A stretch of DNA of 25,973 nucleotides from the NCBI GenBank assembly GCA_030407315.1, contig JALQPE010000547.1, positions 1-25,973 of the forward strand. The letters run 5' to 3'. A program made the position numbers and the translations under genes. Below are positions 1-8,419 of the stretch, in pieces (position 1 is the first letter of the stretch; every line of letters begins with the position of its first letter). This DNA is from Asparagopsis taxiformis. Taxonomy: Eukaryota > Rhodophyta > Florideophyceae > Bonnemaisoniales > Bonnemaisoniaceae. Under the pieces are notes generated by a model. The model was given only the letters and a program-made list of their open reading frames with translations. It did not search any database and was not told the origin of the DNA.

Positions 1-1025
1 AATCCCCTAATCCCCTAATCCCCTAATCCCCTAATCCCCTAATCCCCTAATCCCTAATCCCCTAATCCCCCTAATCCCCTAATCCCCTAATCCCCTAATC
101 CCCTAATCCCCTAATCCCCTAATCCCCTAATCCCTAATCCCCTAATCCCCTAATCCCTAATCCCCTAATCCCCTAATCCCCTAATCCCCTAATCCCCTAA
201 ATCCCCTAATCCCCTAATCCCCTAATCCCCTAATCCCCTAATCCCCTAATCCCCTAATCCCCTAATCCCCTAATCCCCTAATCCCCTAATCCCTAATCCC
301 CTAATCCCCTAATCCCCTAATCCCCTAATCCCCTAATCCCCTAATCCCCTAATCCCCTAATCCCCTAATCCCCTAATCCCCTAATCCCTAATCCCCTAAT
401 CCCCTAATCCCCTAATCCCCTAATCCCCTAATCCCCTAAATCCCCTAATCCCCTAATCCCCTAATCCCCTTAATCCCCTAATCCCCTAATCCCCTAATCC
501 CCTAATCCCCTAATCCCCTAATCCCCTAATCCCCTAATCCCCTAATCCCCTAATCCCCTAATCCCCTAAATCCCCTAATCCCCTAATCCCCTAATCCCCT
601 AATCCCCTAATCCCTAAATCCCCTAATCCCCTAATCCCCTAATCCCCTAATCCCCTAATCCCCTAATTCCCCTAAATCCCCTAATCCCTAATCCCCTAAT
701 CCCCTAATCCCCTAATCCCCCTAATCCCCTAATCCCCTAATCCCCTAATCCCCTAATCCCTAATCCCCTAATCCCCTAATCCCCTAATCCCCTAATCCCC
801 TAAATCCCCTAATCCCCTAATCCCCTAATCCCCTAAATCCCCTAATCCCCTAAATCCCCTAACCCCCTAATCCCCTAACCCCCTAATCCCCTAATCCCCT
901 AATCCCCTAAATCCCCTAATCCCCTAATCCCCCCTAATCCCCTAAATCCCCTAAAAATCCCCTAATCCCCTAAATCCCCTAAAAAATCCCTAAATCCTAA
1001 ATCCCCTAATCCCCTAATCCCCTAA
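1..1025. repeat. Telomere repeat tract, CCCCTAAT unit
   Basis: About 1 kb of near-perfect tandem repeat, dominated by an 8-bp unit that reads CCCCTAAT on this strand and ATTAGGGG on the complement. Variants with one C more or fewer, or one A more (CCCTAAT, CCCCTAAAT, CCCCCTAAT), are scattered through it. They become dense from about 830 to 1020, as expected at the inner edge of a telomere. The C-rich strand runs 5' to 3' inward from the start of the window, the correct polarity for a left chromosome end. The unit differs from TTAGGG and TTTAGGG. Confidence 0.96.
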
Positions 1026-1230
1026 ATCTGAATTAAAATTTGGGCTATTCTCAAAAACATGCACATGTGAACATGTTTTTGAGATGGGGGTGTGCCGTAC
1101 GGCACAATGGACCGCCCAAATCGATGTTTTTTGCAATATTTTTTTGTGCCCGAAATTTTAGAATTTCTGGGCTGGCCAGCAATGCATCTGAGCTGGACAT
1201 CCACCGGACGTCCATTTCAGGTTGATCGTG
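1026..1230 (+). repeat. Palindrome-rich dispersed repeat, copy 1 (telomere-truncated)
   Basis: First of six copies of a roughly 209-bp repeat. Other copies start CCTGATTTGAATTAAAA; here the first bases are replaced by telomere repeat. It holds four consecutive potential hairpins: CTCAAAAACATG with its inverse CATGTTTTTGAG; the 16-bp perfect palindrome TGTGCCGTACGGCACA; GAAATT/AATTTC set between GCCC and GGGC; and TGGACATCC/GGACGTCCA. It ends with TTGATCGTG. No ORF is shared convincingly between copies, so I read it as a non-coding MITE-like element. The 268 bases from here to the next gene show nothing recognisable. Confidence 0.9.
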
Positions 1231-1498
1231 TATCGTGCACGTGCACACATTACCGGAAGCAAGTAGGCGATGAAGCACGTACAAACCCAATTGTTCTGCT
1301 ATTTCTACCATAGACCATCGAGTCTAGAGATGTGAGGGAATCGTCCTGGAAATCATGCTCCAACCCACGAGGGAATGTACAATCTAGTTTGAAAGCATGG
1401 AACGGAAGTACATTATACTAGGTTCATAGATTGAAAGTGATAAAGGAGATGATTATATTCTCGATAATTGTTTACCAAAGTAGTAGTTGTTAAGCTAT

Positions 1499-4400
1499 CT
1501 AGCCGTCGGAAAATTGTTCTTCGTCTTCGTCCTCATCATATTCAGGATCTCCCGGCAGAATAGGCGTTATCGGCAACCGTGGAGTTGATCTGCTCAAGAT
1601 GAATTCTTCACCCGGTGTGAGGGTTCTCTTCTTGGGAGCTTCTGTCGTCTTCATCCGCATGATTCCGAGCTGCCCTGTCTTCGGCCTACGATCTTTCTTG
1701 ACCGGGATGGGAACAACTGTCTTGTGGCGAACATTGACAGGTGCCGGTTGACTTTGCCTGGCAGACCGGCGCGGAGCATTGGCGATTACTTCTTCTTCGA
1801 ATCCCAACCGCCTGATGAAACCAAACGAAACATTGTCGGGAATCGGATACGACGCATTCCTGAAATACGTGTGATACCTCGTTGTCGTGTGTGACACAAC
1901 TCTGTCGACATGCCCTGCCCCGGCATGTTGTACATGGCCGTGACCGATGAAGACTGAACGTGGCGGAACGATTACCTTCTTCAGCTTCATCGTCTTGGCG
2001 TACATATCTAATTCCAGCGCTTTGGAAAAGACGTACTTGTGGGACCCTGGACACACCCAGATAGGGAATGGGTCATCTCCGTTGGCAATAACAAAGTAAC
2101 CCGGAAGTTGATCTTTGCGGTCGCGAGGAGGAACAGGGAAATCATTGTGTGGGACCTGCCGAGGACACCCCTTTCCCGTTATCAAAAACCGTCCCCCAGA
2201 TGCCGGCATGACAAGTTTTTCTCCCGGTAAACCGCACTCCTCCAGCCCTATCAGCCGGACAAGGATTCCCAACCACACATCCAGCAGGGCTCGCCGCGTC
2301 ACAAACTTGAACCGGTCGATATGCGTCTCATCGTTCTCGGCATAGTCAACCAGGCAGTGGCGCGTAGACGTGAAGCGAGCCCTCCCCTCATTCCGGTTCT
2401 TCTCATCTGTTTCATCGTCCCCTGTATTGACAATGGGACTCCACAGCTGCCGGTTCCCAGGGTCCTTGTGCACCTCCTCACCCTCCCATGTTCCCAAGAA
2501 GTACCGAAACAATTCCTGGTTAGGAATTTCTTCCATGAGACCCAAGTCAAATGGGAACTTGTCCGACGCATCGAGGTAGCTTACATCCGCGAAATTGTGC
2601 ATCGCCGTATACCCTCGCTCGTTGATTTCCGTTCGGCAATTGTGGAAGTACGCCATACCAGTGCCGGCCTCATACGAATCCTTCCAGCTTGTAGACATTC
2701 GCGCAACCTGAGCGAAGTCCAGCCTCGAGGGTAGAAACGTCGATGTAGGCTCACACATCGCCTTGGCAGCCATCTTCCACGCTGCGAAAAACATCGGATA
2801 GATGGTGTCGATCTCGAAAACAAGATGACGAGCCCGATGTTGTTCCGGAATATGCAGCCCCTCAAACACAGGGTCCATCGCCACTTGCTTCAAATACCTC
2901 ACCTCTCTGCCCTCCTCATCGATTTCCACACTCTCCAATAACAACCTGAGCTCAATCGGAGGCAGACAGCCAACCCTCACCGATGCGATGACGTCCGCGG
3001 GACGCTGCGCCAGATGATGCCCTTCGGCTCGGTCTTTGACTTCGAAATCGTCAGGAAGAGATGGCATACGGTCGTCGAACAGGAGGTCGTGTTCAGAAGG
3101 AGAGTCACGAACGATGTAACCGTCTTCATCGACTTCCACTCCTTCCGGAACAGTGAATGTAATTGTCACTTCGCGGACCCCCTTGCTTTCGACTTGGCCC
3201 TCGTCTGCACCCTGTTTGTCTTCCTCGTCCGAAGCGGTATGGACAGATTCTTGGTTGGAGGGAGTCGCACCAGCACGTTGGTTATCTTGGGGGACAATCT
3301 CAACGGCAGAATCGGGGGAACGGGCGGAGTCTTCGTCACCCTCATCACCGGAAGCAGTGGCTTGTTGTTGATCGGTGGGTTTATCAACAACGGCCTGCTC
3401 TTCTTCCCCGGCGGATTGTTGTACCACAACCGGCTCTTCTTCCTCGAGGCGTGTGCTCCCCGTCGAGCGAAGTCGCTGTGAACGGCGGCGGATGCCATGC
3501 GAAGCAGGCTCATGTTCGACATTCCGCTGCTTCTTGTGAGTGAGTCTCACATTGGCAGCAGAAGGGCGGCGTTTGCGTCGAGCCTTAGTCTTCTTCTTCA
3601 ATGTCGGATTGAAAAACTCTTTCAAGTTCGTTTCCAAATCCTGTAAACGCGTGGTTCTCCGTCGCATTCGAACCTCACTGCTCCGGTCGTCCCCTCTATA
3701 CATTGCAATGGCATTGGTGAGATGCCATTGCAACTCCTTCGGCTGCTTAACCGACCCAATTGCCATCTCTGTGCTCAGAAATGACTTGCGCATAATACTC
3801 TTTGGGCGCCCATACGCAGCGTACAGAGAATTTGCTATTGCAGTCACGCGACGGACGTATGTATAGAAGTCGTTCACGTCAAAGCGTCCATCCGGACGTC
3901 CACCATGAGCAGGGTTCAAGTACTCCGAAAGACCACGCAAGACGAAGACAAAGTTTTCTTCCAGCAACTCGCGCACTATCTTGTGGTCCAGGTGCGTTAT
4001 CCCAATCTCGTTGCGGCGCTCGGAATTGTTCAGCTCACGCAACACTTCGTCGAGAACAGGATGCTTCAGCGTTGCTATAGCCAAACGCGTCCACCGCCGG
4101 GCCGTGTTCGTTGAATTCATCATCCCCATGAACTGCGCCTCGAACAATGTTCGGATGACATCAGACTCACGCAAGTCGCCAGCGTTTTCCACGTTATTTG
4201 CAACAGCAATCGTACGGATGAACTGCTGGATGGACGACAAGATTCGAACCAGGGAGCGCTCCGTCAGTTGCGTCCCAGTCGTATGGTTCGACTCTGCACT
4301 CTTGTGGATGATCTCATGAGGCTGAAGATCACTGTCGTCCTTGCGGCGAAGGTAGTACACATCCAGAGGCTGAGTAACCCAGCGCAAGCGGTTTGCGTCC

Positions 4401-5455
4401 TGTGGCAGCTTGGTTCTGTGCATACGGGTGAGGCGCGTGAAGTCATCGGCAATGCTATGCATAGCATTGAGACGATGCAGTCCGTCGATCACGGTCACGT
4501 TCGCATTGGCATGGAATTTGCCATTCTGGAACAGACGCGTGTCGGCGGGCAGATGCGTGTTCTGCGACCTCAGCACCGTCACAGTGATACGCGAAGAGCT
4601 CACATACCCCACAGCCAACATATTGTTGCGCAGGTCCTCCACGTGGTCTTCTTTCACATCCCGAAGGGTCACGGCCGGTTCCACTAGCTGCCTCACCAGC
4701 ACAGTCGCTCCTTCTCCGACGTAATCCGACGTCACAAACTTGGGCACCGTAATTTGCGTCCCCTGCTGCTCACGAATGCTTTCCGCCACCTCCGGTTCGT
4801 CGTCCACTTCGGTTACGTCCTGCGTAGTAGCTTCGGTGACGTTGGAGCGAGCAGGGTGCTTCGTGCCTCCACTGGAGGGTCTTGCAGAGCGAGCAGGGCG
4901 CTTCGTGCCTCCCGAAACCGGGACGGAGCGTGCTGGATGCTTCGTACCCCCCGAACCAGTGATTTCGCCTGCCGGACCGGTACTGGGCATCCGTCCCGAG
5001 CTGGCCTGGTTCGTCGCTGCGTTGAAGTTTGACGCTGCAGCAGGGGTACGAATGTCGCTAGGGCCATCCTCCGCAGCGGGGCGCATCATCCGAGTATCCC
5101 AAGGGTAAAACGCCGCGGCGTATGCTCCACCCATCGTCTCCGGCGGTCCCTCGGCGCCATCAAACATGTACGGGAACGGGAGGTCCTTGAACTTGTCCTT
5201 AGTCGCAATGTTGCGCACGACGATGTAGTCGGCCTCGTCGGTTTCCGGCAGCTTGTGGTTGTGCAGCGTGCGCGGAAGGCCAACATCGCCACCAGCAGTG
5301 CTCACCGAAGCCGTCCCAATATGCACAGCCGCACCGTCCACGTCCGCAAACAAATTGACATCGACGCCGCGCTTGAGTCCGCGCGACTCCGCTGACGCGC
5401 TCACTTGATCGCCGCAAACCGTTGAAAACAAACTGCTGAAATGCGTATCCGCCAT
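1499..5455 (-). CDS. ParB-like domain / 2OG-Fe(II) dioxygenase-like fusion protein
   Basis: An uninterrupted 1318-codon ORF. I start it at the ATG at 5453-5455, which has A at -3 and G at +4; the frame runs upstream only to a GTG. Residues about 235-420 resemble a ParB/sulfiredoxin-like domain, with the signature VIDGLHRLNAM at 322-332. An alpha-helical stretch follows (about 395-590), then a basic, NLS-like region (about 595-660) and an acidic low-complexity linker (about 670-760). The C-terminal part (about 1030-1210) looks like a 2-oxoglutarate/Fe(II) dioxygenase of the phytanoyl-CoA-hydroxylase-like type: H1103-x-D1105, PGSH at 1136-1139, distal H1177 in HAGAG, and R1193 as candidate 2OG-binding arginine. 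In phages and bacteria ParB-like domains often accompany DNA-modifying enzymes, so the substrate is probably a modified base or a chromatin protein (inference). Three SGGTK(H/R)PARS repeats lie at 168-204. It is divergent from the methyltransferase-SET gene and ends about 475 bp from the telomere. Confidence 0.8.
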   Translation of the reverse strand: MADTHFSSLFSTVCGDQVSASAESRGLKRGVDVNLFADVDGAAVHIGTASVSTAGGDVGLPRTLHNHKLPETDEADYIVVRNIATKDKFKDLPFPYMFDGAEGPPETMGGAYAAAFYPWDTRMMRPAAEDGPSDIRTPAAASNFNAATNQASSGRMPSTGPAGEITGSGGTKHPARSVPVSGGTKRPARSARPSSGGTKHPARSNVTEATTQDVTEVDDEPEVAESIREQQGTQITVPKFVTSDYVGEGATVLVRQLVEPAVTLRDVKEDHVEDLRNNMLAVGYVSSSRITVTVLRSQNTHLPADTRLFQNGKFHANANVTVIDGLHRLNAMHSIADDFTRLTRMHRTKLPQDANRLRWVTQPLDVYYLRRKDDSDLQPHEIIHKSAESNHTTGTQLTERSLVRILSSIQQFIRTIAVANNVENAGDLRESDVIRTLFEAQFMGMMNSTNTARRWTRLAIATLKHPVLDEVLRELNNSERRNEIGITHLDHKIVRELLEENFVFVLRGLSEYLNPAHGGRPDGRFDVNDFYTYVRRVTAIANSLYAAYGRPKSIMRKSFLSTEMAIGSVKQPKELQWHLTNAIAMYRGDDRSSEVRMRRRTTRLQDLETNLKEFFNPTLKKKTKARRKRRPSAANVRLTHKKQRNVEHEPASHGIRRRSQRLRSTGSTRLEEEEPVVVQQSAGEEEQAVVDKPTDQQQATASGDEGDEDSARSPDSAVEIVPQDNQRAGATPSNQESVHTASDEEDKQGADEGQVESKGVREVTITFTVPEGVEVDEDGYIVRDSPSEHDLLFDDRMPSLPDDFEVKDRAEGHHLAQRPADVIASVRVGCLPPIELRLLLESVEIDEEGREVRYLKQVAMDPVFEGLHIPEQHRARHLVFEIDTIYPMFFAAWKMAAKAMCEPTSTFLPSRLDFAQVARMSTSWKDSYEAGTGMAYFHNCRTEINERGYTAMHNFADVSYLDASDKFPFDLGLMEEIPNQELFRYFLGTWEGEEVHKDPGNRQLWSPIVNTGDDETDEKNRNEGRARFTSTRHCLVDYAENDETHIDRFKFVTRRALLDVWLGILVRLIGLEECGLPGEKLVMPASGGRFLITGKGCPRQVPHNDFPVPPRDRKDQLPGYFVIANGDDPFPIWVCPGSHKYVFSKALELDMYAKTMKLKKVIVPPRSVFIGHGHVQHAGAGHVDRVVSHTTTRYHTYFRNASYPIPDNVSFGFIRRLGFEEEVIANAPRRSARQSQPAPVNVRHKTVVPIPVKKDRRPKTGQLGIMRMKTTEAPKKRTLTPGEEFILSRSTPRLPITPILPGDPEYDEDEDEEQFSDG
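4844..4954 (-). repeat. Three short in-frame repeats in the dioxygenase gene
   Basis: Three imperfect copies encode the decapeptide SGGTK(H/R)PARS, at residues 168-177, 181-190 and 195-204 of the ParB-dioxygenase protein. They are basic and proline-containing and lie in a linker ahead of the ParB-like domain. Function is unknown; they could be a flexible nucleic-acid-contacting tail. They are not classical AT-hooks because there is no RGRP core. Confidence 0.75.
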
Positions 5456-5802
5456 GATTGTTGAGTTGGAAAGTAAAAGAGATGGTTGACGTTGACGTAT
5501 TCGAGTGATGTGGATGGTAGGTTTCACGTTGCTTGAAGAATGGTCGTGAACGCCAATCGCTGGAAATAATAACACAATACAACCGAAATTTTGTTAGGTA
5601 CACACCTATCGTGACCGCTGGAATGCAAGACAGGCAATCGAGATGTGAGTGTCCGTTCGGAACGGGCCCGAGTCGGGCTCTCGAAACCTGACGAGGTGGC
5701 GTGAAGCAGGCAGTGTCCTTGATGTGTAATGTGTTAAAATTACAGCTGTCAAGCTAGGCGGCTTTTGGGGCGGCTGCGAGCACCCCTTTATCCGGGGAAC
5801 AC
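5456..5802. other. Leader region of the dioxygenase gene, no gene seen
   Basis: 347 bp between the dioxygenase start codon and repeat copy 2. It should hold the leader and promoter of the minus-strand gene. I see no convincing TATA box, RNA gene or conserved ORF. A GTG-initiated extension of the minus-strand frame (to 5575) is open but unlikely to be used in a eukaryote. Confidence 0.5.
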
Positions 5803-6011
5803 CCTGATTTGAGTTAAAATTTGGGCTATTCTCAAAAACATGCACATGTGAACATGTTTTTGAGATGGGGGTGTGCCGTACGGCACAATCGACCCGCCCA
5901 AATCGTTGATTTTTGCAAGATTTTTTGTGCCCGAAATTTTAGAATTTCTGGGCTGGCCAGCAGTGCAATCGAGCTGGACATCCACCGGACGTCCATTTCA
6001 GGTTGATCGTG
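5803..6011 (+). repeat. Palindrome-rich dispersed repeat, copy 2 (full length)
   Basis: Full-length copy running from CCTGATTTGAGTT to TTGATCGTG, with all four hairpins of the family, including the 16-bp palindrome around CCGTACGG. It is in the same orientation as copy 1, so the ParB-dioxygenase gene lies between direct copies. Confidence 0.9.
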
Positions 6012-6305
6012 TGCTGCCTACATCCACGCATTGCAGTAACTAAGCAGGCGGGATCACTACTAATATAAAGTGCACGGAATATGAGTAACGTGATGGGTGA
6101 GTAGTGTTTGTGTTGAGGGAGTAAGGCGGGACCATTATGAAACACGGAAGAAGATGCGTACCTAGCATAACTTAGGCTTGAAGCCTGGAATCGACCCATC
6201 TTTCGGCGCCATTTAGCCTTACAGTTAGTGCTTACAGAAGCCAGTGATGACCCCGCTCGGGGCGGCGGCTCCGGTTCCTGGGGCCGTTGTGGCCAAATTA
6301 GACAC

Positions 6306-6514
6306 CCTGATTTGAATTAAAATTTGGGCTATTCTCAAAAACATGCACATGTGAACATGTTTTTGAGATGGGGGTGTGCCGTACGGCACAATCGACCCGC
6401 CCAAATCGATGATTTTTTACAATTTTTTTGTGCCCGAAATTTTAGAATTTCTGGGCTGGCCAGCAGTGCAATCGAGCTGGACATCCACCGGACGTCCATT
6501 TCAGGTTGGTCGTG
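6306..6514 (+). repeat. Palindrome-rich dispersed repeat, copy 3 (full length)
   Basis: Full-length copy from CCTGATTTGAATT to TTGGTCGTG with all four hairpins. It forms the right half of the first unit of the tandem duplication. Confidence 0.9.
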
Positions 6515-6692
6515 AGAGAGTGAGGCGGGACCATGATGGAACAAGGACCAAGACCTGTCCCTGGCGTATTGAGCCTGAAATTGACCCTTCGTCAGACGCC
6601 ATTTAGCCTTACAGTTAGTGCCTACAGAAGCCAGTGACAACCCCACTCGGGGCGGCGGCCGGTGCCTGGGGCCGTTCTGGCCAAATTAGACA

Positions 6693-6861
6693 CCTTGATT
6701 TGAATTAAAATTTGGGCTATTCTCAAAAACATGCACATGTGAACATGTTTTTGAGATGGGGGTGTGCCGTACGGCACTTTCGACCGCCTAAATCGATAAA
6801 ATTTTGCAATTTTTTTCCTGCCCGAAATTCTACAAGTTCTGGGCTGGCCAGTAATGCATTA
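6693..6861 (+). repeat. Palindrome-rich dispersed repeat, copy 4 (3'-truncated)
   Basis: It matches the family from CCTTGATTTGAATT through the CTCAAAAACATG hairpin and the CCGTACGG palindrome to CTGGCCAGTAATGCATT, then loses similarity. The fourth hairpin and the TTGATCGTG end are missing, and the third hairpin has decayed (AAGTTC instead of AATTTC). Confidence 0.85.
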
Positions 6862-7350
6862 GCTATCTCCTCTAAACCGATTCTAACAAGCAGAAAGAAT
6901 CCTCTCCTTCATGACGATGCTCTCCATCGTCTTTTCGAAGCCATTTCCGTACGAAAAATAATCGAAAAACATATTTGACTTTAACCTAACAGCTATCGCG
7001 AGCACCGTACTCAGCTATATTTCCTCTGTAATTTCCTTCCTCCAACCAATCAATAGCCGCTTGGTCACAGGCTTAAAAGCCTTCCACTATCTGTCCTATC
7101 CATCGAAGACCCTCGGAGGGTTCGATCCAGGCCTTGATCACCCATGATGGGTGTGCAACCCGAGAAAATGAAAATGGAACATATTGCGACAGGGACGAGA
7201 TATCATTCCATGAAAGAGAACTTCTCTTTCGTTTACTTTTTTCTAACAAGATTCTAAACGTCTACAAACCCTATGTCGTCCGTCCGTTTTCATCCCGGAG
7301 AGATGTGGATGTGAGGTAAGACGCAGTGGTGATGTTGTGTTGATTCCCAC
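6862..7350. other. Gene-free AT-rich stretch
   Basis: 489 bp between copy 4 and the glycine-codon repeats. Only short ORFs without recognisable features occur. GGTTCGATCC at 7109-7118 resembles a pol III B box, but no matching tRNA fold or A box could be drawn. No feature is called. Confidence 0.4.
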
Positions 7351-7594
7351 AGACGGAGGTGGAGGAGGTGGCTACGGAGGAAGCCTGGAGAACTTGTCCG
7401 GTACTGACATCTCACATGTTGCCATTAACGGAGGTGGTGGAGGAGGCTATGGTGCAAGCCTGGAGAACATGTGACTCACATCTCGCAGATGTCAGTACCC
7501 ATGGATGAGAAGAAAAGCATGTTGAGGTGCGGTTCGGATATTCGATCCATTAACGGAGGTGGTGGAGGAGGCTATGGTGGAAGCCTGGAGAAGA
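7351..7594 (+). repeat. Three decayed glycine-codon-rich repeats
   Basis: Three copies of a roughly 45-bp motif begin near 7351, 7423 and 7548. The core is ACGGAGGTGGTGGAGGAGG, then CTATGG, then AAGCCTGGAGAA. In one frame it reads (I)NGGGGGGYGGSLEN, in another TEVVEEAMVxAWR. Flanking words also recur (GTACTGACATCTCACATG and ACTCACATCTCGCAGATG; two copies of CCCATGGATnA). No frame is open through all three copies with a credible start. I read this as the remains of a repetitive coding segment. Which frame was coding is not clear. Confidence 0.6.
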
Positions 7595-7888
7595 ATAGAG
7601 TAGTCCTATACCCATGGATCACAAGAAGACGTTGTTGGGCTCCTTTTCGAAGCCCATTCGTCTCTTGAATAAATTTAGCACCCAAATCATATACGATTGC
7701 CGAGTTGACACCCCGTATGTCTCGTTGGTAGAAATAGCAGGGGTTCCACCACTCAGCTGGCGGGAAGTAGTTACTGATTATATGAGATATGGCTTAGCTC
7801 CCGCCAAAACCGATAGCTCTGGGCTCAGGTTCTCCAAATGTGGTTATACGAATGTGTTCTGACAATGCTAGAAGACGAATATCTGCAT

Positions 7889-8069
7889 CCTGATTTGAAT
7901 TAAAATTTGGGCTATTCTCAAAAACATGCACATGTGAACATGTTTTTGAGATGGGGGTGTGCCGTACGGCACAATCGACCGCCCAAATCGATGTTTTTTT
8001 GCAATATTTTTGCTGCCCGAAATTGTAGAATTTCTGGTCTGGCCAGCAATGCATCTGAGCTGGACATCC
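7889..8069 (+). repeat. Palindrome-rich dispersed repeat, copy 5 (altered 3' end)
   Basis: It matches the family from CCTGATTTGAATT to CTGGACATCC. Beyond that the usual CACCGGACGTCC arm is replaced by CCCATGTCCAG, which makes a new perfect hairpin at 8060-8079 (CTGGACAT, four C, ATGTCCAG). It lies upstream of the methyltransferase-SET gene, facing the inverted copy 6 downstream of that gene. Confidence 0.85.
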
Positions 8070-8132
8070 CCATGTCCAGTGGCCGTCCGGATGTCGCTCA
8101 CCTGGTAAGCGTGATGCACCTGTGACAACCTA

Positions 8133-8162
8133 TGTGACTGCAGTCACAGCCGCCATGGCGGC
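8133..8162. promoter_or_regulatory. Two abutting perfect palindromes upstream of the methyltransferase-SET gene
   Basis: 8133-8148 is the 16-bp palindrome TGTGACTGCAGTCACA. 8149-8162 is the 14-bp palindrome GCCGCCATGGCGGC. They touch without a spacer and lie about 257 bp before the start codon at 8420. Dyad-symmetric sites are typical targets of dimeric DNA-binding proteins, so a control site or a transposition-related site is possible. Which protein would bind is unknown. Confidence 0.45.
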
Positions 8163-8419
8163 CGTGCAGTACAACACTCAAAGACAGGGAATCACAATCT
8201 TTTTAAAATTTTTCTCTACCACGTATCCGTCACAACTTATTACCTACACCGGTTACGGGTTTCAAGACCTTTCCAGTGCTGTGTACCCGTATACTCTGTT
8301 CCGTTCGATATCAACCAGTGTTCCTCACGAAAGAGTGCAAACGTCACGAGATACGTCGTCAAATTTGACTGTCTCGCCGAGCGGTCGCCATCCTGTACCG
8401 AATTTCCACTCATTCCATT

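Larger units (their letters stand above)
6118..6861 (+). repeat. Tandem duplication of about 390 bp containing two dispersed-repeat copies
   Basis: Two consecutive imperfect units. Each begins near GAGT(A/G)AGGCGGGACCAT, continues through a stretch that is highly similar in both units (TTTAGCCTTACAGTTAGTG at 6210 and 6604), then a GC-rich hairpin-prone part (CCC(C/A)CTCGGGGCGGCGG) and GGCCAAATTAGACAC, and ends in a copy of the dispersed repeat. The spacing between the included copies is 387 bp. The repeat was therefore duplicated here as part of a larger segment, and copies 3 and 4 are not independent insertions. Confidence 0.85.

Noticed and set aside
1..1025. CRISPR-like or satellite array instead of telomere
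   Set aside because: The unit is only 8 bp with no spacers, has the correct telomere polarity and sits at the sequence end.
1040..1313. Short ORFs starting MGYSQKHAHVNMFLRWGCAVRH, seen in several places
   Set aside because: They recur only because the 209-bp repeat recurs. They end at different points in each copy and appear on both strands through the palindromes, so I treat them as non-coding.
4236..4256. tRNA-like T-arm word GATTCGAACC
   Set aside because: It lies inside the continuous coding frame of the ParB-dioxygenase gene and has no partner stems.
7049..7135. Possible tRNA or tRNA-derived SINE (GGTTCGATCC box)
   Set aside because: The B-box-like word lacks a base, the flanking bases do not form a T stem, and no acceptor stem or A box could be matched.
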